Assembly (NCBI GenBank): GCA_028829895.1
Contig: CM054180.1
Span: 102,624,135 to 102,688,134 of the forward strand
Length of the DNA: 64,000 bases
From: Sinotaia quadrata
Taxonomy: Eukaryota; Mollusca; Gastropoda; Architaenioglossa; Viviparidae
Reading direction: 5' to 3'
Position 1 is the first letter of the stretch; the number at the start of each line of letters is the position of its first letter. This document shows, in pieces, positions 1-12,504 of this stretch. A program made the position numbers and the translations under genes. A model generated the notes under the pieces. The model worked only from the letters and a program-made list of their open reading frames with translations. It did not search any database and was not told the DNA's origin.

Positions 1-1480
1 ATCAATAATGTATTAACTGGTTCTACTGTCTATATAATTTATGAGGAAACTTCCGCTCAGCAACTAGGTTAGCCGATGCAACAAACTTGTTTACGCGTTA
101 GAGAAATGTAGGGCAAACCAAAGATGAAGGAGAGGTTAATAGCTGGATACGGGATGCCCATATTTGGTCACTTGTTTTCCGTACCGTGATGTAGCACTGA
201 TCTGCAAGATAACCTCGATCCAATCATAGTCGCCTGAATGAATTGAAGTCGTCAGACGCGCAGACATTTGTATGGAGTGTCCGTCATCCAGAGGTAAAGA
301 GAAATCATGTCCACCATTTTATGACCATGCCTAACTTCACAGAGTGGTAAATATAATTGACTTCCCTAGACTGTATATTCTTGTCATAAAACTATTGTAT
401 TTTTATACTGTGAAAATTGTGTAGAATATTTATATGATTACTAATATTTGCCAAATGACTATTATATTTTCCTTACAGAAGCTAAGTGGCATTAGCAATT
501 GTTACACTTGTAAAATGATGAAGTAAAGTAACCATGTTTCCATTGATAATTGTTATCACAGAAAGAGCTAACGAAAGTTATCACATGATGCGTGAACCAC
601 TAGCTAAATTGTATTATAATTATGATTGTGTTATAATGGAGGAAATATATATTGCAAACGAATCATTATTCATTTGAAGACTTTCATTAATTTGAAACTA
701 TGACTTAGCTAAAGCTAATTAGTGGAACTGTAAAGCGTAATCTATCACTGTCAGCACAAAGCCCATATAATTGTTTATTACAACATGATGCTGTAGCATA
801 TTATTTGTTACAGCCAGTCTTAAGGTCGGAGTTGGAGCTCGGGAAATCTACAGTCCAACTAGATGGGAACACAGAGGGAAACCGAGTTGAACTCAACACC
901 TTGTACATTGGAGGCATTGCTGCGTGATGTCAGAACCACACCAAATAATCGAAGACAATGTGTTCAACTGTTATACAAACTCTAAAGATAAGTTATTAAA
1001 CCCATCGTAGGCAGAACTATGAAGTGTATGCATAATTATCTGGGCAGAGCGATGAAATACTCTGTTAGTCGTGATTCGTAATTGTTCATTTTGTTTGATA
1101 TTTTAATTGTTATTAAATTTATTGTTATCTCACCTGTTGTTACATAATTGTTTGTAACCGACTAGATATTCAACTAACTGGGGGTGATCCATAATAAAGG
1201 ATAAAGAATTATAAATCTTAAGTTATAAATAAAGGGGAGATAACATTGTTAGTAGAGGCAAGTCAACTGATTTATTCAGTGAGGTGTCGTGAATAATTGC
1301 CCGAATATTTTGGCATTTCGTGGGGAATAAGTCAGGCCGTTGTCACTATAGTTCTCCTCCAGGATACCTATGGTTGTCATCAACCAAAGGAATTTTTCGC
1401 ATGCCGATAAAATGGTTTTCATATTTATTTTCGGAAATTTCTTGAGAAGATAACCCTTCTGGAGGGATACATAAAGTATC
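1..1480. other. No gene recognised
   Basis: AT-rich sequence. A 68-codon minus open frame at 1482-1276 has fairly even codon use but no start context, homology or splice partners that I recognise. Confidence 0.5.
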
Positions 1481-1484
1481 AAAG

Positions 1485-1511
1485 AATTCTTAGATAAAGT
1501 ATCTAAGAATT
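1485..1511. repeat. Perfect 12-bp inverted repeat with 3-nt loop
   Basis: Seen: AATTCTTAGATA / AAG / TATCTAAGAATT. It stands at the start of repeat copy 1 and may mark its edge. No gene sits next to it, so a terminator role is not suggested. Confidence 0.8.
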
Positions 1512-1514
1512 ATC

Positions 1515-3130
1515 TCCTACACTGTTATGTTTCCAGTATTTCTTTATAGACCCTGCCTAGGATTTTTAAGGACTTTAAAAATGATAGTTTAAATTAATTC
1601 CTTCTCTCTATCCTACACAGCCTGGTTGCCCAAATTATCATTCGACTAACTTAAAAATGCGTCTTGTAGTGCAGACAACAGATTTACAAACTGACAATTT
1701 GCGTACAAAAGCTGGCTTGGAGTCGTTAAATTCCTCTAAATTAATATGCATTCATTAGGTCATTCAGCTCAATCGCCCCCATCCAAACCATGTGTTAACA
1801 TTAGGTCTATAATGCATAAAAATGTACTACAAAGATGGTTTAACAATTAAAATAAGATTTAATAAGATTTAACAATTAACAAGATAATCAATATACGAAC
1901 ACAAAGTCTAATTCTACTCAGCAATTAAAGGTATACGTTTATCATTGTTCTTGAGAAATATGCCATGAGAAATGTTCCTTGTGATTTTGGATCGGCAAAC
2001 TATGACTTAGCTTTTGATTTATGCCGCATGGTTCTTGATCCAGTCCAAACCGGTCTACCTCACTTGATCGTCCGCCAGCAAATGCACACAGCATAAAAAT
2101 GGAAACTGTCTCTCAGTTAACACGCCGGGCGAAGACTGTAAGTGTAGACGAAGGATGTGCAGACCTGCTCATCAGCACCCTTCCAACAATGGCAGTAGGA
2201 ATGTAATTGGAAAAGAACTCAACTCAAAGAGTTTAGAACCGGGCATTGAAACTAGGAACCAAAGACCGACCTGAAAACAAGAATGTTTTTGTAATCGTTC
2301 TGAATTTAATGTTCGCCCAACCTAAGCACGATTCGTATTTAAATGCATTGAGTTAGAAATTCGACTAGCGCGTCGTTTACAATTTAGATTAGAGAATCTC
2401 ACGCATGTTACATTTAACAATACATGATGTATGAATTACCAAATATTTACAACGTTAAAATTTAGAGTTCATACAAAGGGACAATTCAAACCAAGCAAAG
2501 CGCTTTACAATTTAACATTAAAATTACACGCAATAATTTGAATTACATAGGAAATTCATGTTGGGCACAGGCGCTCCTGGCACTAGTGAATTTAAAGTTA
2601 TATAAATTAAAGTTACAATGAAAAAGAGTTACAATGATTTATATACAATAACTTATAGGTTTTGTCATTTACAAGCGAACCGTGCTTAAGCTACAGTAGC
2701 AATGCATAGCACAAAATTACATACATGGTTCAAAATGCAAAATACAATTAATAAATGCAGTACCTTTGCGAGAAGTCGAAGTGTTATCTTCAGAGCAATA
2801 GCGTCGGTTCCTCTATCGACTCACGAATATGCAATGGTACAGGCTGTTGGTACAACGGTCACTGTTTCTGGATTTCGGAGTGACAAATTCGGGCGCGTAT
2901 TACCGTATTTATCAAAATGCATAGAGCGCGTCTTGTGACGGGTCACGTGGTATGTAGTTGGTTCGAGAATCTAGACAATGGCCCAAAGTTACATAACGTC
3001 CTGACCTCTTTGCTAGAAGCTTCTCGATACTGATGTATCATGGGAGAACTTTAACAAAGGAATTTCAAATTTTGATATTTGAAAACAGCAAGTGGGTCAA
3101 GAAGTCATGACATAGATTTTTATCAGACTC
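1515..3130 (+). repeat. About 1.6-kb repeat, copy 1 (downstream flank of the TRIM gene)
   Basis: Seen: matches 8000-9670 in the same orientation over its length: the CCAGTATTTCTTTATAGACCC start, CCTGGTTGCCCAAATTAT, CGCCCCCATCCAAACCA, GAATTACATAGGAAATTC, and GTCACGTGGTATGTAGTTGG near the end. It is related to the reverse complement of the 1.5-kb family (shared CCCCCATCC region). No intact coding frame; a 78-codon open frame at 2702 is not conserved in copy 2. Confidence 0.7.
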
Positions 3131-3139
3131 GTAACATAC

Positions 3140-4520
3140 ACCATCAATAAAAGTTATTTCGAATTTAAAGATGCTATACTGTCCTTCCTTCCTTTATGAT
3201 GTACATATTCACGCTGGCATGTGTAAAAAAATATACGTATTATGCTTTATTGATTAATTAATTACATTATTAGATATACATTTCCCAAGAGTCGGGTTGT
3301 AAATGTATTTAGTATATTACATCTTCAGCCGGGAGATTAGGACAAAAGTTTGTAGTATATATATATATATAATTATTATAGCATAATTATTTATAAGTAC
3401 TGCAGTAACTTATTGTTAACTCTTAACACTTTTATTTTACACACTTTGATATTTTCTGTTAATAATAAGAGTTTAAAATTAATAGGTTGTATTAATATTT
3501 CACGCTTTGAGAATCAGAATGTCTCAATTAATAATACATACTGTGAGAATTAAAATCCTCTGTTAATAAAATATTCTTTGAGAATTAGAAAGCAGTTATT
3601 AATCAGTTTGAAAGTGAAAAGCCACTGTGAATAGTTTAGAAGCTGCTACATAAATAGTTTTCACAATTAATGAATAATGTTAATAAATAAATAATGTTTA
3701 GCGTTAGTAAAGAATAAGAGTTACATGTAAATTTGAATTATTTTATTATGCGTTAAAATAAAATAAATAATTAACACAAACGTGGGAGTTGTAATAATGT
3801 AACATGTATGATAAAACATAATCTATCACTATACCTTCATTACATAAAAAATATTATTTTATTGATAAATTATGAACTGTTGATAGTATAAATAATTTTT
3901 AAAATGTCAAATGAACCAGAATAGTTTAGCATTATATAAAGTATAACTTCAATAATGAATTATCACTTATTAATTCCTTGCAGAACTATATTGATATGTG
4001 TATTGTATTGGAGAGAAACTATTTTCTAATCTAAAATGTATTATTATGTTTCTATTACATTTTTCATAGTTATATTATCATATAAAATATAGCAACAATG
4101 ATTAATTTAAAACATGTAACTTGTAAAAAAGCGCAGTAATAACCAATGTATGATCAATTAATTTGTAATATATTGCAGCAAATGACCAGAACTATGAAAA
4201 AAATCATTTTAAAAAAGACATATCGTAATGCATCTACTGACCCTTTATTCAAGTAATCAAATATAAATTGTATTTGTTAAACGCACTGTAACACTCCCTT
4301 GCATTATTTGTAGATATTTTAACATTGATACTAATTACAATTAATTTTAGTGATTAAACTCTACTTAACTAAAATAAAATCATATTCATTTGATTTATTT
4401 ATCACAGTATTACAGCTAATTATTACTTTATCTCTTAAATATAGATTTAAAGAAAAAGAGAAATTGGAAATGTAATTTAAGAAAGATTAAGGTATCACAG
4501 TTTATGCCTTAGTGTTTCTG
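3140..4520. other. AT-rich spacer 3' of the TRIM gene
   Basis: Very AT-rich with short repeated words (AGAATTAGAA, TTAATAA types at 3460-3620) and a TA run at 3356-3371. Nothing coding seen. Confidence 0.6.
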
Positions 4521-4811
4521 ATGCTGTTATGAATTTTATTTATAATAAAAAGTTTACTTCAAACACAATAATCAGTAATATCTCACGTTGAAATTCCTTA
4601 TTCCAGACAGAAACAATGTCACAGCAACAAAATAAACTGACTGAAATGAATCAATCGAATTAATAAATCATCTAAGTATGTGTGTAGTCAGGGAAGTTCC
4701 GGGGGTCAGGATCATATACAGCAGAGTGAGGAGACCAACTGTCTTTGTGTGTGTCCATTCTCAATGCAAATTTCAGCGTCCTAGTGCTTTCATTTGCATT
4801 AATAACCGATC

Positions 4812-4928
4812 TTATAGGAACATGGGCGGAGTGAGCTCCCCTTGTATCAGACCTTGGTCCTCTATGTCGGTCGAAACATTACGCATTTCAATCTCTCTCC
4901 CAGCAGACGTGAATAAAGCACGCATTTT
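4812..4928 (-). CDS. Terminal exon of the TRIM-type gene
   Basis: Seen: this is a short block of higher sequence complexity inside very AT-rich DNA. Reading minus, AG|AAAATG opens a 38-codon frame in phase 0 with the upstream donor at 5584/5583 and stops at TAA (4814-4812). The tail includes REIEMRNVSTDIEDQ and ends ELTPPMFL. I recognise no domain. Inference: it replaces the usual ligand-binding C-terminal domain. An alternative is that the gene has a different 3' exon outside the window and this block is an unrelated repeat; the plus strand is also open across it (94 codons). Confidence 0.55.
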   Translation of the reverse strand, partial: KMRALFTSAGREIEMRNVSTDIEDQGLIQGELTPPMFL

Positions 4929-6681
4929 CTGCTCTATTTATTACATTCCAATTTCATACTAATTTTATTTAGTTAAATATAGTTAGTACTACAATATTAG
5001 CAAACAGGAAAAAAAGTAGATTAGAGTTTCAATTACATTTCTTATTATGCTATTGCTTTTTCAGATGAAATAGTAATATATTTAATATTACAGACTCTTT
5101 ATCTAAATTTACCAGTCGTTTTCATTGTAATTAATACGTTTACAATAAAACAGTATTGGACAATTAGAGAAATTGATAAGAAATTAAATAATATAATGCA
5201 AAAAATATGTGGTTATCCGATTATTGAGAGCATCATGATACATAATTATTTTACCAATTTTAAGTGAAAACTATAACATACGTCAGGGTAATATGGATGC
5301 AAAATGATTATCACTACTTGCATTAAAATGCATTACTCATATAAAGTGTAACACATGTATAGAAGGTGTTAAAATTATGTAATTGTAGAAATTTAAAACA
5401 ATACAATGGTTATAATGGTTAAATAAAATCCCATTAAGAAAATAGCTTATAAATGGATACAAGAGCCACATAAGCTTGCTAGTAATAAAATATAAATGTG
5501 GGAGAACGTGTGGGTGGGTGGTGTGAAATCATATAAATATGAATAAATCAGTGAAAATTATATATCAAAGAATCAAAACATACCTTTTCTGTCCCAGTTG
5601 CGAAACTGAAAATCGGTTCTATGATTTTGCTTAACTCAGTCTCCAATTGTGATATCAAGCGCCTATCAATTATAAGCTTTACCGTTAGACAAGAATTTGT
5701 GTCTCGTGGTAAGCATGTGTCAAGGTCATTGACACGACTTTCAAGGCTTGCTATCATGGCTTCTAGTGAGTTATCATTTTCCATCTGTAACACTCGCTTA
5801 ATTAGCCCATGATGGGAGGTCACTCTTCCACGTTTACGAGATATTATGCTCTTTTGTTCATGGATTACAGCTTTCATTTTGTAGTTTTCTTCAGTTACGA
5901 GTTTCTTCAGTCGTTTCCTACAGTTCTCCACCGACTTCAAAAGACTGTCGCACGTTTTATCTATTTCTGCAAGAGCATCATTAGTACTTTTCTCAGACTT
6001 TAATAAACATTCTTCTAATTCTATTATGGCTTGGCTGAAAGAAGATTCTGCTGCATTTAATTTGCTTTCCATTTCCAGTAACGATTGTTTATATCTTCCA
6101 GACACCTTTGACCAATATGTCACTTCCGAACATGCGCGGTGTTTTCCTGTAGCGCACAGTTGACAGATGAGGACATTGTGATCCACACAGACAAGTTCTG
6201 CAATTTTATCTGGGTGGACAGAGCACGGTGCTTGGCGACTTGCTGCCAGACGTTCTGGTGTCAGTGTTGCCAAGTCTTCTATTTTATGGAAAATTGTTGA
6301 TGGAAGCTTTCTATGAACTTCAATGCAGCCTTGACACAGTTTGACATTGCAGTGTAGACATAATGATATCGCACCTACGTTGTTGTGCACGTGACACACA
6401 TGTTTTTCACTGAATATTTTCAGGCTCTCGACCATTGCAGACATTGCATGATCTGTAGGCAAGGAATCTACAAAGACATCCCAGGTTTTGATGTTAGAAT
6501 ATTTGGGATCCACAATAACGCTCTGACACAGTGGACACAGAGCGTCTGCCTTCGTATTTATCCAACTGACCAGACAATCACGACACAAGAGGTGTGCGCA
6601 AGGAAGAATTTTAGGATCAGAATACTTTTCGTGACAAATAACACAGTTCCAACTCGGCATTTCCTGGTCCGATGTTGCCAT
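4812..6681 (-). CDS. TRIM-type RING / double B-box / coiled-coil protein, two exons
   Basis: Seen: exon 1 runs 6681 to 5584 (ATG to 366 codons) and ends in AAAAG|GTATGT. Exon 2 runs 4928 to 4812 after an AGCAG acceptor, in the same phase (0), and closes at TAA, giving 404 aa. The RING is C13-x2-C16, C28-x-H30, C33-x2-C36, C49-x2-C52. B-box 1 covers about residues 96-123 (C96, H99, C108, C111, C116, C119). B-box 2 covers about 153-184 (C153, H156, C165, H168, C173, C176, H181). A Leu/Lys/Glu-rich coiled coil follows at about 195-330. Family knowledge: RING-B-box-coiled-coil proteins are usually cytosolic E3 ubiquitin ligases that dimerise through the coiled coil; expanded molluscan sets often lack PRY/SPRY. 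No SPRY, NHL or other C-terminal domain is visible here. Substrate unknown. A TTTATT (minus-strand AATAAA) at 4535-4540 could be the polyadenylation signal. Exon 1 is certain as a gene part; the exon 2 assignment rests on splice signals and phase. Confidence 0.85.
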
Positions 6682-7234
6682 CGTGATAACTGTGACAATA
6701 ATTAAATGTTTGTAATATACAGTGTATCATACCTTTTTTAACGAATTGCAAATTAAAGGTAAATATAGTATATAGATTCATCTTTCACTTTTGTCTATCT
6801 ATCTAGTTCTCTATTTCTAACCCCATCTCTTTCCACCTATGTCAATATTTTTTGTGTGACAGTTCACGATCAGTTGGCAAATTAATTTCACCCGGACTAG
6901 AAAGAAGTAAAATATAATATTTATGCCCGAGCATCTGTACAAAAAATAAACAGAAATATTACTTCAGTATTTTAATATAATACTTCTGACTTTTCACCGG
7001 AGCTATAGTATAATCAAAAGCTGAGAGGTATATGCTAAAAACTTATTTGTTTTAGACTTTCAGGACAAGGAAGACTTCGTACAGATGACAATCGCCCGCG
7101 AGAGTTTAATGACTGGTCGTTATCGTGCAGTACGATTTTTCATTATGAATCTGAATTTGATCGAGTGAAAACGCAATAATACGAATAGATCGCACAACGT
7201 TGTAATACCTAAGTGTGAATACTTAAACAACCAT

Positions 7235-7464
7235 ACACCAAGGAATGAATGAAGTCTAAAAATAACTTATTGTCACACATACACCAAGAAATGAATGAAG
7301 ACTAAAAATAGATAATTGTTACACATACACCAAGGAATGAATGAAGTCTAAAAATAGCTTAGTGTCACACATACACCAAGGAATGAATGAAGTATAAACA
7401 TAGCTTATTGTCACACATACACCAAAGAACGAATGAAGTATAAACATAGCTTATTGTCACCTTA
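7235..7464 (+). repeat. Minisatellite, 5 copies of a 46-bp unit
   Basis: Seen: units start at 7235, 7281, 7327, 7373 and 7419 with ACACCAAGGAATGAATGAAG, followed by a TAAAAATAGCTTATTGTCAC block. Exact 46-bp spacing throughout; copies differ by a few substitutions. Lies upstream of the TRIM gene. Confidence 0.9.
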
Positions 7465-7999
7465 AGACGATAACGGGACACAAGATACAAAAGTCATGTG
7501 ATACGAGGTAATTTCCCCAAAGAGACGGAAATAAATGTATTATTGAGGAATACCTAAAATGATTAATAATCTTGAAACGACAGTTCAAGAGAAGGTAACA
7601 AGAGACGAAAATATATTTTTACCGCCGGAATACCTAAATTGATTAGTAATCTTGAAGGAACAATCCATGAAAAGATAACAAGATAGCTATACGTCTTTAT
7701 CTAGAACAAATACACGTTTAGAAGTCAAAACATAACACGGGATAGTTCTTATCAGAGAACAGAAATGGAGTTGTTAGAGATAAGCAATAATAATATTTAC
7801 GTAACATTGTATAGACAAAGCTGCAATTGTTTTCTTCGTATCAATGTCACATGTTCATTGTCCTCTCAATTTTCACGAGTCCCTCTCCCCACACTTTGAA
7901 CATACTGATGCACTGCTATTTTCTTGAACCAACTTGGCGTTTTCTCCCGCCATACCAGCTGCATCATGCAGAATAACGATTACAGCAATTTTAGTACTT

Positions 8000-9675
8000 C
8001 TTTATACCTGTTACATGTCCAGTATTTATTTAAAGACCCTGCTTAGGAATTTTACAGAAACTTTAATTTAATTAGATAAATTAATTTCTCCCCTTTCCCT
8101 AAACAGACTGGTTGCTCAAATTATCTTTCGTCTCATATGAAAATGCGCCTTTGTAGTACAGACAAACAGATTCACGAACAGACAACTTGTGTACAATAGC
8201 CGGCTTGGAAACCGTTAACACTCTCTTAAATCTTTATGCACTCAAAATGTTACATTTAGCTTAGTCGATCCCCCATCCAAACCACGAATTAGGTCTATAT
8301 GCATAAAAATTCACTACGAAAGAGGTATTAACAAATAAAGAATTTAATAGTTAATATTTAACAATAACAATCAATTACGAAGACACAGCTTCAGATCTAA
8401 ACTAAGGCAAAGTTTCAATCTACTGACTATTACTGTTTTAGAGTTTATGTTTTGCCAGCACTTTCAATCGATTCAATGTTCGTTTTAGTTACTCAACTTT
8501 CTCAGTAGTCTTGATGCACACGTGGTCTAAAGATAGTTCGATCCTTCCACGTATCAGGCGATGCTTGCGCAGTACGGTCGTAGTTTCCAGCAACCTGGTC
8601 GTCTCCCGACTTGTCACACTGACGAACCGTCATAGCATAGCGTCGACAATGATGGCGACACGGAATTGTACGTCGTTCACCAATCAGGCACCAAACAATA
8701 CATAAATGTATTATAAGGCAGAGAAGAAGAAGAAACCAAAAACCCAATCTGAAAGATAGCGTGGTTCTATAAGTGATTTGTGGTTACATTCGCAAACCAA
8801 CCAAGCATGTGTGACTGATACAATGTGCTTAGTTTTAAATCTTCGACTATCGTGTCTTTTACAATATATTTATATTCATAAAAGATACAATATAATTCAC
8901 ATGTGTGTTATTTTTAACATTGCATGAACGTATGAATTTCCAAACATTTACTTCATCAAAATGGAATTCATACAAGGAGAACAAAATATAATTCAAATCA
9001 ATTATGAGCACTTTACGAATTAACAATGAAATTATACGCAAGGGAATCATTTGAATTACATAGAAATTCGCAACGTGCACAGACATTTTCTGTGGCACAG
9101 GAGAATTAAGGTTTATACAAATTAAAGTTAAAAGTTACAATAAATTTATATACAATGAAATCTTTAGGCTTAGTCATTCTATCGAATCACGTATGCTTGG
9201 AGGAAATTATAATAATTCGCATAAATACATATATAAATTCATATACAAAAAAACAAATAGTAAAATGCAATATCATTGTAAGAAGTAGACGTGTTACCTT
9301 CTTAAAGTAGACTTTACTGTACAAGACTCGGGTTCCTTTTGTTCTATATTCCTTCTGACACAGCAAGATTTCGGCGACTAGCAAGGTGCTCGTGTGTATG
9401 TCAGCCAGTCTGGGGTGGCGAGTAAAGAATATTACCGCGTCTAGAGTATTTATTGTAGTGCATGAATGCATCACGTGACTAGATCACGAGGTATGTTGTT
9501 GATTCGAACTTTCTCGACTGTTGGCTAAAGTTACATAACAAGGGATGAACTCACTATTGGTTTTTCCTCGTGTGGTGCATGACGGGAGGGTTCTTAACAA
9601 AGGAATTCAATTTGAATATGATATTCGAGTTTTTGATGTGGGTCAGAAGTTCATGACAAGAATTCTGGTCAGAAG
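8000..9675 (+). repeat. About 1.6-kb repeat, copy 2 (upstream flank of the TRIM gene)
   Basis: Seen: ordered similarity to 1515-3130, including AGTATTTATTTAAAGACCCT, CAGACTGGTTGCTCAAATTA, CCCCCATCCAAACCACG, GAATTACATAGAAATTCG, and AGATCACGAGGTATGTTG with ATGACGGGAGGGTTCTTAAC at the end. It is followed directly by a 3' half of the 1.5-kb family. Confidence 0.7.
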
Positions 9676-9689
9676 TCTGTCACACACAT

Positions 9690-10238
9690 GTTGATGTAGA
9701 CATTGTGATATTGTTGTAAAAAAGGTGAAAGACTGTTGAAGTTATTTTAAAGACTATAATCACCTACCTCTAATAATTTTATTTCTATTCTTTGATAGAA
9801 CTAACCTTTGATTTGTATTGACTCCATTGTTGAATTGTAATTTTATTTTATATAGAGAGACTGTAAACATAAAATTATCTGAACGTGGATTCATGGAAAT
9901 ATTGATGTCAAGTAATGTTGTAATTGTAATATGAATATTTGATTGTTCATTTAATAAATTTGTTGTTACATGTTCTAAAAGAAATTGGGTGGATGGGGGC
10001 TCGCTAAATATCAAGATGTATTTAGTAAGGTTTCCACCTACAGTGAGATTATGTGACTGTGAAATTATCTTAATAGTGTGGAAGAGAGAAAACGTTAACA
10101 CTGCAAAAAATATACGCCAAGTGAGAAAAACGAGTGTGTCAGCTGGAAGACTATGATTGATTCTCATCACTTGTATTTAGTTGTGAAAGATTAATGAAAT
10201 AATAATAATAATCATTTTCATTAACTAAGTGGTGTTGC
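9690..10238 (+). repeat. AT-rich interspersed repeat, 3' half only
   Basis: Seen: AAGGTGAAAGACTGTTGAAG, then TGGATGGGGGCTCGCTAAAT, TTATGTGACTGTGAA, GTGGAAGAGAGAAAACGTT, ATTCTCATCACTTGTATTTAG and CATTAACTAAGTGGTGTTG. This matches the second half of copy A. Confidence 0.7.
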
Positions 10239-10254
10239 AATCATACTAATATAT

Positions 10255-10322
10255 CTGTCTATCTATCTATCTATCCATCCATCCATCCATCCATCTATCT
10301 ATCTATCTATCTATCTATCTAT
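10255..10322 (+). repeat. TCTA/CCAT microsatellite
   Basis: Seen: TCTA units, a central CCAT block, then TCTA units again. Confidence 0.95.
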
Positions 10323-10619
10323 TGGATAAGAAAGTCTAGTGCAAGCATACACGTTTGACCTAGTTATTTACATCATCAATAAATGCCAATGGGATGTTTA
10401 GAGTCACAGGGAAGTTGATCATTTAATTTAATGTGTTTTTCATTCTGGTAATCCAACCTTGCATGATTCATGGTCAAATGGAAGGGCAGGGGCAGGTGAA
10501 AGTCCGACCAAGCAGTTATAGTAAACACGCGTAGGTGTATGAAGATATAAAAAAGAGAATAACCATGACAGATGAGCACTTCAATGGCAGAATTCACTCA
10601 GAAATCTTTTGGTGGTAAC

Positions 10620-12180
10620 TTAGTGCACAATATGAATGAGTAAGCATGGGAAGTAGCCTTGACCCATAGGTCGGGCTGACCAGTCCTTAAATAGGAAACT
10701 GGTGAGATGTGCTGTTCTCACTGTATATGACACATGTGTAGCAAGGGCCCAGTCTAAGTGTGAAGATAGTTCAAAATCTGTTACGAATAAAAAGCCTAAG
10801 GCTTTATTAAGAAAGAGTGAATGAGATTGTGTGGAAAATCCTTAAGTTACTAATACAGATGACGTTTCTGATCCTTTTGGTTTTGCTGAATGAAGAAAGG
10901 TATATGTTGCATTGAATGCATTTTATGATCAATAGTTAGTGTAAAGTGCAAGCAGAATAATTTGTTATGCATAATTAATCCACGTTTTATTTCAGCTTAG
11001 TGTACTTGTGCTCAGAGAAAATAGATATAGCCATTACATGAGAGCACTTAGCAGTTTCCATATAGTCATCTCTGATTACTGTTTTACTATTTATAGGATC
11101 ACATCATTCCATTCATCCATGCAAATATCTGTTGGTCTGTTGGGCTTTTGATTTGTTGATATCTCAGCTTGTTGGTTTTGTGCAATCATCCGTACATCAT
11201 TTTGCTTGTGAGCCAAGAAGTCTACCTATGAATCAGTGGTGTGGCCCATAATCGAAAAATTCATGTGCGCTAGTGATAACACTGTGAAACTCCACCATTT
11301 TGACTAAGTAGGATAAGGTTACATTGACCAGGAGTATGAAAACTATGGTGAAACTTTCAGAGATAGAGAACAGAAAAGAAACAGAGGGAAATTACGAATT
11401 TGCTAGACTTGGTACAGAGGGAAGCTAGAACTCTAAGGGAGGCTAAAGTTTCTCTGATTAGACTAATAGATACTGTGTAACTGTAACTGTGGGATTTGTA
11501 ATTTGATTGTTGTTTTCTTTCTTTTACTGTTTTTTAATGTTTTGGTAACTTTTCACCAGTTTTGTGTCATATATTATCATCTTCACTTCGTGTAAAATTC
11601 ATCATTGTAGTCATTGTACTTGTCGTTTGACTTTGTCCAATTAATTGTGAGGAATTGCTTCTTCTGGGGGCTTGTACGAGCTACCGAAAGTGGTTGACTT
11701 CAATTGTTGCTGTTAACTATCCATTAATTTACTGACGACCAGCAATATAAAACATTAATCTAATAAAATTGCAGCATTGTCATATGATGAATATGTGGAT
11801 TGGGTATATAGAGATCTTACAAATAAACTACATTCATCGTTTTAGGATTGAGATGCACACTTAACAGGAAAGATAGAGAAATAGATCAACATTAAAGGAA
11901 TTACATATAATCATTTAGTAACATTATATAACATTTAGTAACATAACATTACATATAATCATTTAGTAACAGAAGATATACGTCAGTGCAGAAGTAAGGT
12001 TTCACATATATGCATATGTTTTCATCAATGAATTATTTGAAGAAAAATAAAACAGGCCTCTACATATATTAATTTAATTAATTAATTAAATAATTAATTG
12101 TTCTATTTGCATGCGAATGCACCAGAAATCTACATGGAGAAAATGAGTTATTGTAATGTTGTCAAATATTGCTTTGATAT
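10620..12180. other. No gene recognised
   Basis: Unremarkable AT-rich sequence. A short local duplication of ATATAATCATTTAGTAAC words lies at 11900-11970. Confidence 0.5.
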
Positions 12181-12185
12181 ACCAA

Positions 12186-12430
12186 AACAGAAGAAGTCAA
12201 AACAATGTGGGACATCGAGATAAGAACAGATCGAGTGATTCATCATGAAACCACACATTGTGATTTTCCAAAAGTCTAACAGAATGGCAAAATCATTGAT
12301 GTCACTGTATCCAATGTTAGAAAAATAAAACCAAAAGAAAGAAAAAATTCATGACTTCAGATTGTAAATCCACAGACTGTGGAATGCAAAAGCAGAAGTG
12401 ATACCTTCAGTGATTGCAGCCTCTGACATG
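12186..12430 (+). mobile_element. 3' fragment of an R2-like LINE (endonuclease region), decayed
   Basis: Seen: closely parallels 36136-36380. Shared landmarks are GAAGAAGTCAAAA, GAGATAAGAACAGA, the TCATTGATGTCACTGT stretch and GCAAAAGCAGAAGTGATACC. It has several small deletions and in-frame stops. Same orientation as the intron-4 copy. Confidence 0.8.
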
Positions 12431-12504
12431 GAATTAAAATGAGATATTTCTGATGAATGAGCAAATTTCCTCTCTGAGTATTCAAATCCTGAGATCCCTG
12501 CCAA

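Noticed and set aside
2702..2938. Plus open frame of 78 codons
   Set aside because: It lies inside repeat copy 1, and the matching part of copy 2 (9.2-9.5 kb) does not keep the frame.
5621..6705. Plus-strand open frames across the TRIM exon
   Set aside because: They are antisense shadows; the minus strand carries the RING, B-box and coiled-coil residues.
10640..10685. Possible tRNA-like or structured RNA segment (GGGAAGTAGCCTTGACCCAT...)
   Set aside because: Only a short self-complementary stretch. No cloverleaf, anticodon arm or B box could be drawn.
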